DNA of 48,079 nt from Ruminococcus sp. (GTDB lineage Bacteria; Bacillota; Clostridia; Oscillospirales; Ruminococcaceae), in assembly GCA_015066805.1 (NCBI GenBank), contig SVNP01000017.1:1-48079 (forward strand). Reading direction: 5' to 3'. Positions 6,481-13,789 of this stretch are shown piece by piece. The notes under the pieces were generated by a model that was not told where the DNA came from, ran no database searches, and saw only the letters and a list, made by a program, of their open reading frames with translations. The first letter of the stretch is position 1. Each line of letters begins with the position of its first letter. The position numbers and the translations under genes are program-made.

Positions 6481-6862
6481 TACGGTACGCAATCTGATGC
6501 ACGGGGAACGCAAGATGTGCAGCGTGTGCGAGATCGCAAGGGAAACGGGGCTGGATACCGAAACAGTCAAACCGCTGATGGTGAAGATCGCAGCGGAGCA
6601 GCCCCGATATCGCCCGATCATGCGAAAGGACAACCCCTTGCAGCCCAGAGTGAACATTCCAAGCGGCAGACCCCGCAGAGCCTATACCGATGCCGAATTG
6701 CGTCTGCTGACCGAAATGTATCACGATGGAAAGCAGGCAAGAGAGATCGCCAAGGTGCTGGAGAGGGATGAAAGCGCACTGAAAAACAAGATCCGGCATT
6801 TGCAGAAGCAGGGCATTTTACCGTGGAGAAATCAAAAACGAGAGGAGAAACAAAATGATTGA
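6467..6862 (+). CDS. DNA-binding protein with SANT/Myb- or GcrA-like helix-turn-helix
   Basis: 131 aa from ATG 6467 behind GGAGGT, inside the end of the upstream gene. The N-terminal half holds a winged-helix-like segment (CSVCEIARETGLDTETVKPLMVKIA). The C-terminal half (RRAYTDAELRLLTEMYHDGKQAREIAKVLERDESALKNKIRHL) has the spacing of SANT/Myb or GcrA-type HTH domains. Likely a regulator of early genes. Its end overlaps the start of the next gene by 8 nt. Confidence 0.7.
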   Translation: MAAIDTVRNLMHGERKMCSVCEIARETGLDTETVKPLMVKIAAEQPRYRPIMRKDNPLQPRVNIPSGRPRRAYTDAELRLLTEMYHDGKQAREIAKVLERDESALKNKIRHLQKQGILPWRNQKREEKQND

Positions 6863-7061
6863 GTACATTCTGGGCTGGCTGACCTTTTTTGCAGCCATGA
6901 CCGCTCTGGGGCTGATGCTGATCAAGGGGATGCAGGATGCCGTAGAGCGCAGAGAGCAGAACGAAATCTACCGTCTGGCACAGAAGATGGCTGAAAATGC
7001 CCATGTCACCGTGGATGCAAGGATCGTCATCATTGATGAGATGGGAGGTGTACGGCAATGA
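6855..7061 (+). CDS. Small membrane protein
   Basis: 68 aa. Residues about 4-25 (YILGWLTFFAAMTALGLMLI) form one membrane helix; the rest is charged and probably cytoplasmic. It overlaps both neighbours by a few bases. Typical of small phage early membrane proteins; no family recognised. Confidence 0.65.
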   Translation: MIEYILGWLTFFAAMTALGLMLIKGMQDAVERREQNEIYRLAQKMAENAHVTVDARIVIIDEMGGVRQ

Positions 7062-7411
7062 AGGTGCTGAAAATCACCTGCACCGGCATGGAGCGGCTGG
7101 AGCTTGACAACACGCTGGCTGCGCTGCAGGAACAGGTGGAAGGCTACATCGAGGTATTTCACTTTGGCAGAAAGGATGCACGGGGCATCTGCAATGAGAA
7201 CGGTATTGCCATGGGGCTTCCTCTGAATCTGCTTGCAACGCTGATGACGGATATTACGATTCGCGGCACAGTGCTGATTGTCGGCATTGATCCCGACGAC
7301 CCATTTGCGGAGGATTTCTGCGACTGTCCCGAGGACCTTCTGGCAATTGCAGACGAATATGCCACAAAAGAAAAAGACCGCCCGACAGATGCCGGAACGG
7401 TCACAGAATAA
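7058..7411 (+). CDS. DUF3846-like protein
   Basis: 117 aa, starting in a 4-nt overlap with the upstream stop and behind GGGAGGTG. Residues LAALQEQVEGYIEVFHFG...GICNENGIAMGLPLN...TIRGTVLIVG match DUF3846, a small domain frequent in phages and conjugative elements, of unknown function. The C-terminal 35 residues are acidic (DPDDPFAEDFCDCPEDL). Confidence 0.8.
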   Translation: MKVLKITCTGMERLELDNTLAALQEQVEGYIEVFHFGRKDARGICNENGIAMGLPLNLLATLMTDITIRGTVLIVGIDPDDPFAEDFCDCPEDLLAIADEYATKEKDRPTDAGTVTE

Positions 7412-7455
7412 ATATTCGCACCCCCATTGTATCATGGGAGAAAGGATTTGTCAAG

Positions 7456-7812
7456 ATGGACAAACAATATTTCAAGGGGCCCTTTAAGGGTGCCAGACAG
7501 ATCGCCATAGCAGATTCCGTTGCAGATGCGCTGCAAACGTTCTGTACACAGGAGCCTGAATTTACACAGGCCATCGAGCAAAGCGGCAAGAGCTTCCAGC
7601 AATGTCTGGATGCGGTGGTCAAGGGCGCAGGCAGCTCTCTTTCCGATCTGGAAGCATACCGCCGTGCCGTGAAGTTCTACTTTTCTACCGCTTCCGTGCA
7701 TTTCCATATGCAGATCGACCTTTGCGGAGAGAACGGCCACAAGGCTCCGCCGATCACGCAGACCAAACAGCCATCCATGGAGCTTTCGTTAGATGCTCTG
7801 CTGGATTTCTGA
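7456..7812 (+). CDS. PcfK-like protein
   Basis: 118 aa, behind GGGAGAAAGG. The pattern FCTQEPEFTQAIEQSGKSFQQCL...GAGSSLSDLEAYRRAVKFYFSTASVHFHMQIDL is that of the PcfK-like family. It is named after a gene of enterococcal conjugative plasmid pCF10 and also found in prophages, usually next to PcfJ as here. Molecular role unknown. Its stop is followed at 16 bp by the PcfJ-like gene. Confidence 0.85.
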   Translation: MDKQYFKGPFKGARQIAIADSVADALQTFCTQEPEFTQAIEQSGKSFQQCLDAVVKGAGSSLSDLEAYRRAVKFYFSTASVHFHMQIDLCGENGHKAPPITQTKQPSMELSLDALLDF

Positions 7813-7827
7813 GGTGGGGGATTGGGT

Positions 7828-9117
7828 ATGAAGCAATCACGAAAAGATGCACTGACCCGATATATCCCTCATCTGCCCGAAAAAGCGGCAGAGCAGATGA
7901 AAGGCAAAACAGCCTGTAATTTTGCGGTGATGCTCAACAGCCCCTTGGATGATACCCTTTACATCCGCTGCTATCACCGATACAGAGGCGGTGCGCTGGC
8001 AGAGCGTCAGCGGTACATATTCGCCAAGGATGGCGCACTTCGCCTGACCACACGGGATGATATCCATTTTATGGTTGCCAAGGAGTTCCGTGAGCCGGTG
8101 TTCTGTAAATCCTCCTGCTACGGTTATCCCTTTGACAACAGCTATACCGTGCTGAATTGGCAGGCCTTGGAGCGTTCCTGCCTGAAATACAGTTGTGCGG
8201 AACTGCTTCAGGTCGATCTGCTGATGGAATATCTGAAGCTGTACTGCAAGCACCCCAATGTGGAATATCTCCTGAAATCAGGCTACGGGCATTTGCTGTA
8301 TACCGATTATGCAGGCTACTGGGGTACACAGCGCAGGCTCCGCACAGATTCCAATATCAACTGGAAAAGCAATGATCTGCTGAAAATGCTGGGGCTTACC
8401 CGCACGGAGTTCAAACTGCTTCAAGGGCATGAGGGCTATTACAACAAATATCTGGTTTGGAGAAAGCTTTACCCCAAGTATCCGCCGGAGATCCTGCTGC
8501 AGATGGCAAGAATATTCGGCTCCGATACCACTACTTTGCCCAAGTTCTGCCAATGCACAGGGCTCACACCCAGACGGCTGACTGCGTATCTGTTTGATCA
8601 GGCAGTAAGCTATTGGGATTATCGGGATTATCTGGAGCAATGTGAGAAGCTGCACTACGATCTCCACGATACCGCCATCTCCATGCCCCATGATTTTGCA
8701 GCCATGCACCGTCGGTGTTCGGAGATCATACGGTATGAACAGACAGAACAGCACAGAAAGCTGTTTGCTGCTGCTATGGCAGACCGCAGAAAGCTGGATT
8801 TTGCATACGGCGATCTGCACATCCGTCAGCCCAAAAGCATGGATGAGATCATCACCGAGGGTGCCACACTGAATCACTGTGTGGGCGGATATGCGGAACG
8901 CCATGCAGAAGGCAAGCTGCATATCCTGTTCATCCGCACGGCGGAGAAGCCCGATGTACCGTTCTACACCATGGAGCTTTCCGCAGACGGTCAAATCCGG
9001 CAGGTGCGGGGACGCAAAAACGCAGCCCCCACCCCCGCAGTACAGGCTCTTGTGGATGCCTACAAAACGTATCTGCAAGGCATATTAAACGATAAGAAAG
9101 TGAGGAGATCGGCATGA
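7828..9117 (+). CDS. PcfJ-like protein
   Basis: 429 aa from ATG 7828, 7 nt behind GAGGTGGGGG; a TTG at 7822 in frame is the alternative. The C-terminal part (PKSMDEIITEGATLNHCVGGYAERHAEGKLHILFIRTAEKPDVPFYTMELSAD) is the diagnostic PcfJ core, with an invariant-looking NHCVGGY. The middle (LKMLGLTRTEFKLLQ...EILLQMARIFGSDTTTLPKF) is helical. PcfJ-like proteins occur in mobile elements and phages with no settled function. Being paired with PcfK and placed before replication genes suggests a DNA-metabolism role. It ends in a 4-nt overlap with the next start. Confidence 0.85.
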   Translation: MKQSRKDALTRYIPHLPEKAAEQMKGKTACNFAVMLNSPLDDTLYIRCYHRYRGGALAERQRYIFAKDGALRLTTRDDIHFMVAKEFREPVFCKSSCYGYPFDNSYTVLNWQALERSCLKYSCAELLQVDLLMEYLKLYCKHPNVEYLLKSGYGHLLYTDYAGYWGTQRRLRTDSNINWKSNDLLKMLGLTRTEFKLLQGHEGYYNKYLVWRKLYPKYPPEILLQMARIFGSDTTTLPKFCQCTGLTPRRLTAYLFDQAVSYWDYRDYLEQCEKLHYDLHDTAISMPHDFAAMHRRCSEIIRYEQTEQHRKLFAAAMADRRKLDFAYGDLHIRQPKSMDEIITEGATLNHCVGGYAERHAEGKLHILFIRTAEKPDVPFYTMELSADGQIRQVRGRKNAAPTPAVQALVDAYKTYLQGILNDKKVRRSA

Positions 9118-10004
9118 TCGAAACCGGAATGAGAACTCCGCCCGCAGACACAAGCCTTGCGGTGACGGAGCAGTACACAGAAGCCTACAACCTGAATGTG
9201 AAGATCCACACCAGTATGCAGGCGATCCAGCAGAATCTTTACGATATGTGCAGTGCCCTGAAGCGGATGCGTGATGGCAAACTCTACAAGGAGCTGGGCT
9301 ACCAGAATTTTGAGGATTACTGTCAGCAGGAAGCAGGAATTACAAGCAGACAGGCATATAAGTACATCACGATTCTTGAAAAGTTACCATCGGATTTTGT
9401 GAACCCGGGTTCACAAATCGGAGTGCGGAAACTCTACCTTCTCTCCGCCCTGACCGATGAACAGCGCACCGAGATCACCGAAACCGTAGACCTGGAATCC
9501 GTCACCGTCAGGGAGCTGCAGGCGCAGCTCAATGCCCTGCGGAAGGAGAAGCAGACCGCCGAAGCCGCTGTGACCGAAGCCAAGGAGGCGCAGGCTCTGT
9601 TGGAAGCACAGGTGAGAGAGCTGGAAGCCCGCCCGGTGGAGGTAGCGATTCCGGAACCCTCTCATGAGGTACAGAATTTGCAGGACGCCATGCGCAGGAT
9701 CAATCTGGAGCATGAGCAGTGGTCTGCCCAGATTCAGGATGAGCATATCAGGCAGGTGCAGGAGATCAACCGAAAGCACCGTGCCGAGACCGATGCCTTA
9801 CGTTCCGAGTACGAGAAAAAGCTGGCTGCGGCACAGACATCGCCCACAGCTGCTTTGCCCGACAGCAAGGAGATCTTCAAGGCATATCTGGCAAATGCCA
9901 TTGATGCCGCCAAGCGCATGGCTGCTTTTCTGACCGAGCATCCCGATGATGCCTGCAAGGAGCAGGCGAAAAAATTCTTTGCCGCAATGCTGCAGGAGGT
10001 ATAA
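9114..10004 (+). CDS. Coiled-coil phage protein with DUF3102-like N-terminus
   Basis: 296 aa. Residues about 30-120 (AIQQNLYDMCSALKRMRDGKLYKELGYQNFEDYCQQEAGITSRQAYKYITILEKL) resemble phage DUF3102-type or ParB-adjacent HTH proteins, with a DNA-binding look. Residues about 135-250 are a long coiled coil (LQAQLNALRKEKQTAEAAVTEAK...). The last 50 residues are a helical cap. Likely an accessory DNA-binding protein of the replication block; function unproven. It is separated by one base from the next gene. Confidence 0.65.
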   Translation: MIETGMRTPPADTSLAVTEQYTEAYNLNVKIHTSMQAIQQNLYDMCSALKRMRDGKLYKELGYQNFEDYCQQEAGITSRQAYKYITILEKLPSDFVNPGSQIGVRKLYLLSALTDEQRTEITETVDLESVTVRELQAQLNALRKEKQTAEAAVTEAKEAQALLEAQVRELEARPVEVAIPEPSHEVQNLQDAMRRINLEHEQWSAQIQDEHIRQVQEINRKHRAETDALRSEYEKKLAAAQTSPTAALPDSKEIFKAYLANAIDAAKRMAAFLTEHPDDACKEQAKKFFAAMLQEV

Positions 10005-10005
10005 C

Positions 10006-10545
10006 ATGGCAAAATTATTTGAGATTTCCAATGATTTCGCAGAGCTTTTTGACCGCTTTGAGGATTTTAACGAGATGGAGGACCCCGCCGAAAAAGAAGC
10101 CATCCTCCAGGCATGGTATAATACGCTGGAAGGCATCGAGGGCGAGTTTGAGATCAAGGCAGAAAGCATCGGCCAGTACATCAAGCAACTGAGAGTTGAG
10201 ATCGCCGCCATGAAGGAGGAGGAACAGCGTCTGGCACAGCGCAGACGCACCAAGGAGCACAATGCGGAGGGACTGTCGATCTATCTGAAGACCTGCATGG
10301 AGCAGGTGCATCGGGATAAGATCGACACACCCCGCTGCCGGATCAGCCTCCGCAACAATGCGGAAACGGTGCAGATCGATAACGAGTCATTGTTTGTCCG
10401 GATGCTGCAGCAGCACGGTCGTGATGACCTGCTCCGCTACAAAGAGCCGGAGATCCGCAAAACGGAAGTAAAGAAGCTGCTGCAGTCCGGTGAAGTGTTC
10501 CATGGCGCACGTCTGATCCGCACCCGTTCACTGGTCATCAAGTAA
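10006..10545 (+). CDS. Siphovirus Gp157-like protein
   Basis: 179 aa from ATG 10006 behind GGAGGT; an earlier Met inside the upstream gene has no ribosome binding site. A coiled-coil N-terminus (IGQYIKQLRVEIAAMKEEEQRLAQRR) and KTCMEQVHRDKIDTPRCRISLRNNAETVQID identify the Gp157 family of siphoviruses. These proteins lie next to recombination and annealing proteins and have been linked to phage resistance in streptococci, though the mechanism is open. The next gene here is the RecA-like ATPase, as expected. Confidence 0.88.
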   Translation: MAKLFEISNDFAELFDRFEDFNEMEDPAEKEAILQAWYNTLEGIEGEFEIKAESIGQYIKQLRVEIAAMKEEEQRLAQRRRTKEHNAEGLSIYLKTCMEQVHRDKIDTPRCRISLRNNAETVQIDNESLFVRMLQQHGRDDLLRYKEPEIRKTEVKKLLQSGEVFHGARLIRTRSLVIK

Positions 10546-10558
10546 AAGGAGGTTTATT

Positions 10559-11437
10559 ATGGGATTCCAAAAAGTGACTCGTGTCAAGTCCAAGCTGCGG
10601 CTTGCACTGGCCGGACCTTCCGGCGCAGGAAAGACGCTTTCGGCACTTTATCTTGCTTACGGCATTACCGGCGACTGGTCCAAGATCGCACTGATCGACA
10701 CCGAGCACGGCAGAGCAAAATTCTATGCCGACCGTTCCGATCTCGGTACGGGCGCATTTCTCTATCAGGAGATGTGCGCACCCTATTCGCCTGAGAAGTA
10801 CAAGCAGATGGTGGCAGAGGGAGCGGCTGCGGTGGGTACCGACGGCGTTGTGATCATTGACAGCTTTTCCCATGCCTGGGATAATGAAGGCGGTGTGCTG
10901 GATATCAAATCCTACATTGCAAAGCAGGCGAACCGCAACGACTATACCGCATGGAACGAAGCCGGACAGATCCAGAACAATCTGGTCAATGCGATTCTTT
11001 CCGCAAACTGCCACACGATCATTACCCTGCGTACCAAAATGGCATACGCCCTGGAAGAAAACGAGCGTGGCAAGAAGGTTCCCGTCAAGCTGGGGCTTGC
11101 ACCCGTACAGCGAGAGAATGTGGAGTATGAATTTGACATCGTTCTGAATATCGGCACCAATCATCAGGCAATGGTCTCCAAGGATACCACATTTCTGGAT
11201 GGATGGACAGGCATCATCACGCAGGAGCTTGGCACACAGATCCGTGACTGGCTCGACAACGGTATGGAGCCCGAAAAATGTGCTGACTGCGGAATGACGA
11301 TCCTGCCGGCAGGCGGCAAAACAACAGCGGAGATCGCAGCAGGCACCGAAAAGACTTACGGGAAAAAGCTCTGCTGGAGCTGCGCCTGCATCGCACGGAA
11401 ACAGCGGAAGGATGGTGCAGATGCCGGAACTTCGTGA
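10559..11437 (+). CDS. RecA-like ATPase, Sak4-type recombination protein
   Basis: 292 aa behind AGGAGG. Walker A is GPSGAGKT (19-26), Walker B VVIIDSF. The overall length and KVTRVKSKLRLALAGPSG... start match the phage nucleotide-binding proteins of the Sak4 group, RecA-core proteins that help single-strand annealing. The end carries a treble-clef-like zinc site (CADC about 242, CWSC about 276) not present in all relatives. It works together with Gp157, the SSB-like protein and VRR-NUC in a recombination/replication module. Confidence 0.85.
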   Translation: MGFQKVTRVKSKLRLALAGPSGAGKTLSALYLAYGITGDWSKIALIDTEHGRAKFYADRSDLGTGAFLYQEMCAPYSPEKYKQMVAEGAAAVGTDGVVIIDSFSHAWDNEGGVLDIKSYIAKQANRNDYTAWNEAGQIQNNLVNAILSANCHTIITLRTKMAYALEENERGKKVPVKLGLAPVQRENVEYEFDIVLNIGTNHQAMVSKDTTFLDGWTGIITQELGTQIRDWLDNGMEPEKCADCGMTILPAGGKTTAEIAAGTEKTYGKKLCWSCACIARKQRKDGADAGTS

Positions 11438-12776
11438 GTATCAGCTCCGGTTGGTTGACGGTGTTTCGTATTCGTGGCGCACGGGGCACAAAGCCCCCTG
11501 CATTGTGCTCCCGTGCGGCGGCGGAAAATCGGTCATCGTTGCAGAAATGGCAAAGCGTACCGCATACAGCGGCAAATACATTCTGTTTCTGGTACATCGC
11601 AGGGAGCTTTGCGAGCAGATCCTGCACACCTTCCTCTGGTGGGGCGTGGATATGCGTTTTGTCAGGATCATGATGGTACAGACCGCCTGCAATCGTCTGG
11701 GTAAGCTTCCGCCGCCCTCGCTGATCATCACGGATGAAAACCATCACAGCAAGGCAAGCAGCTACCGGAAGATCTATGATTATTATTCCCATGCCTACCG
11801 TGTGGGCGTAACGGCAACACCGGTCAGGCTGGACGGCTCCGGTCTCATTGACGTGAATGATGATCTGGTGGTCGGTGTATCGGCAAAGTGGCTGATCGAA
11901 AATCACTGCCTTGCCCCCTATGACTACTATGCACCTGCCGTTGCGGATCTCTCTACTGTCAAGGTGCAGCGGGGCGAGTTCGACGCAAGGTCTGCGGAAA
12001 AGGTCATGCTGGAAAGCAAGGTCTACGGCGATGTCATCGGCTACTACCGCAAATTCGCTGAAGGTAAACAGGCTGTCTGCTACTGCACCACCGTCAAGCA
12101 CTCGCAGGCAATGGCAGCACAGTTTTGTGCGGCAGGCATCGACGCAGCACATATTGACGGGCAGATGCAAAAAGCCGAGCGTGCGCAGATCGTTGAGCAG
12201 TTTCGGCGTGGGGCCATCGACATTCTCTGCAATGTGGATCTGATCTCAGAGGGCTTTGACGTGCCCGACTGTTCCTGCGTTATCATGCTGCGCCCCACAC
12301 AGAGTCTTACGCTGTTTATCCAGCAGGCAATGCGCTGTATGCGATACCGCAAGGGCAAGCGTGCAGTGATCCTCGATCATGTAGGCAACTACGCACGGCA
12401 CGGAATGCCCGACGATGACAGAGAATGGACGCTGGAAGGCAAACCCAAGCGAAAGGGTATCAAGCAGGAACAGGAACCCACAGAAAGCTATGTCACCTGT
12501 ACGCAATGCTATGCCGTTTTCAAGCCGGAACCCATATCGGAGCCGGGCATTGCCCGATGCCCGTATTGCGGTGCGGCTGTGGAGCATAAGGAGCGCAAGG
12601 CAATCGAGCAGGTCAGGGAAACAGAGCTGGTGCAGATCAGGGGCTTTACCGTCAACACAAAAACACCGGCAGAATGCCGCAGCTATCAGGAACTGCTGGA
12701 GTATGCCCGAATGATGGGCTATAAGCCGGGGTGGGCGTACTATCAGGCAAAGCAAAGGGGGCTGCTGACAGGATGA
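11421..12776 (+). CDS. Superfamily 2 DEAD/DEAH-type helicase
   Basis: 451 aa from ATG 11421 (ATG 11412 is nearly as good; GGAAGG lies just before it). The motifs in order are: Q-like MPELREYQLRLVDG, Walker A PCGGGKS (about 30-36), motif II DENHH, motif III VGVTATP, motif IV-V with CYCTTVKHSQAM, SEGFDVPDC, and motif VI QQAMRCMR. The C-terminus has a zinc ribbon (CTQCYAVF...CPYCGAAVEH). The DENHH box replaces DEAH/DECH, as in many phage helicases. It likely unwinds branched DNA in replication. It starts inside the ATPase gene and ends in an ATGA overlap with the nuclease. Confidence 0.9.
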   Translation: MPELREYQLRLVDGVSYSWRTGHKAPCIVLPCGGGKSVIVAEMAKRTAYSGKYILFLVHRRELCEQILHTFLWWGVDMRFVRIMMVQTACNRLGKLPPPSLIITDENHHSKASSYRKIYDYYSHAYRVGVTATPVRLDGSGLIDVNDDLVVGVSAKWLIENHCLAPYDYYAPAVADLSTVKVQRGEFDARSAEKVMLESKVYGDVIGYYRKFAEGKQAVCYCTTVKHSQAMAAQFCAAGIDAAHIDGQMQKAERAQIVEQFRRGAIDILCNVDLISEGFDVPDCSCVIMLRPTQSLTLFIQQAMRCMRYRKGKRAVILDHVGNYARHGMPDDDREWTLEGKPKRKGIKQEQEPTESYVTCTQCYAVFKPEPISEPGIARCPYCGAAVEHKERKAIEQVRETELVQIRGFTVNTKTPAECRSYQELLEYARMMGYKPGWAYYQAKQRGLLTG

Positions 12777-13087
12777 CCGAGGAGCACGCAATCCAAAACC
12801 GCATCCGTGCTGCTCTTGCGCCCTATTGCGTGATCTTTCGCATCAACGTAGGCGCAGCACTGACCCCTGACGGAAGATTCTTCCGTACAGGTGTACCGCC
12901 CGGCTTTTCCGATCTGTTCGGCGTTCGGAGATCGGATGGGCGTGCAGTATTCATCGAGGTGAAAACGGCATCCGGCAGGGTGTCGAAGGATCAAAAGCAA
13001 TTTCTCTCCCGGATGCGTGCGTGCGGGGCAATCGCCGGTGTCGCACGATCGGAGGAGGAAGCAATCAAACTGATAATGGAGGGTTAA
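12773..13087 (+). CDS. VRR-NUC domain nuclease
   Basis: 104 aa, start in the ATGA overlap with the helicase stop. A compact PD-(D/E)XK fold: E at the start (TEEHAIQNRI), PPGFSDLFGV with the catalytic Asp, and VFIEVKTASGRVSKDQKQFL with the ExK pair. It is the minimal stand-alone VRR-NUC of phages, thought to resolve or trim branched DNA beside the helicase, whose coupling here supports that. Confidence 0.92.
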   Translation: MTEEHAIQNRIRAALAPYCVIFRINVGAALTPDGRFFRTGVPPGFSDLFGVRRSDGRAVFIEVKTASGRVSKDQKQFLSRMRACGAIAGVARSEEEAIKLIMEG

Positions 13088-13090
13088 ACA

Positions 13091-13729
13091 ATGGCATTTG
13101 GTACAAACTACGAAAACATTCCCCAAGGCGGCAATCTTGTGCCGGAAGGCGACTATGAGTGCATTATCACCAATGCAGAGATCAAAAAGACACACAACGG
13201 CAAGTACAAGGTCGGCTTTATGCTGACCATCCGCAACGATATCCGACAGGAGTGTCAGAACCGTGTGCTGTTTATGGATATCTGGCGCAAGAAAGAACCC
13301 ACCCCCGCAGATGAACAGGTGGACGGCTTCAACTTTGCGCAGCTCATGGCGGTCAGCCGTGCCGCACAGATCCCGTCGGGGCAGAGCTTTGAATCGCTGG
13401 AGCAGTTCATGCAGGCCCTTTGCGGACGGCTTCTGCTGGCAAAGGTAAAGCACGAAACCTACAATGGCAGCACGAATGCCAAGGTGGATCCGCTCAGCAC
13501 CGCACCCACTGCATTCCCCGAATGCCGTCATGTGCAGAAGCAGAAAACCCAGACTCCCGCATACGGCGCAACCGCACCACGTTCGCAGCAGGGGTATGCA
13601 CAGCGGCCTGCACAGGGGTATGCACAGCAGATGGGCTATCAGCAGACAGCTCCGCCTGCACCGGCTTCCATGCAGGTGGATCCCAATGAATTTGAAGAGA
13701 TCCTCGGCAATGGCGATGTACCGTTTTGA
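13091..13729 (+). CDS. DUF669-family single-strand DNA-binding-like protein with SSB-type tail
   Basis: 212 aa behind GGAGGGTT. Residues 1-135 (LVPEGDYECIITNAEIKKTHNGKYKVGFMLTIRND) match DUF669, phage proteins thought to be OB-fold ssDNA binders. A Gln/Pro/Tyr-rich linker follows, with repeated GYAQ units (about 155-190). The last residues, ...EFEEILGNGDVPF, copy the acidic hydrophobic tip of bacterial SSB (ends DIPF). That tip is the docking peptide for host replication and repair partners. It lies just upstream of the primase-helicase. Confidence 0.85.
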   Translation: MAFGTNYENIPQGGNLVPEGDYECIITNAEIKKTHNGKYKVGFMLTIRNDIRQECQNRVLFMDIWRKKEPTPADEQVDGFNFAQLMAVSRAAQIPSGQSFESLEQFMQALCGRLLLAKVKHETYNGSTNAKVDPLSTAPTAFPECRHVQKQKTQTPAYGATAPRSQQGYAQRPAQGYAQQMGYQQTAPPAPASMQVDPNEFEEILGNGDVPF

Positions 13730-13789
13730 TGCAGCGCAGGGGTATGATATGCTGTCATGCCCCTGCATTTCACGGAAAGGAGCGATGCA

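Noticed and set aside
12773-13087. VRR-NUC gene as a restriction or defence nuclease
   Set aside because: Stand-alone VRR-NUC next to a phage helicase is a standard replication/recombination arrangement.
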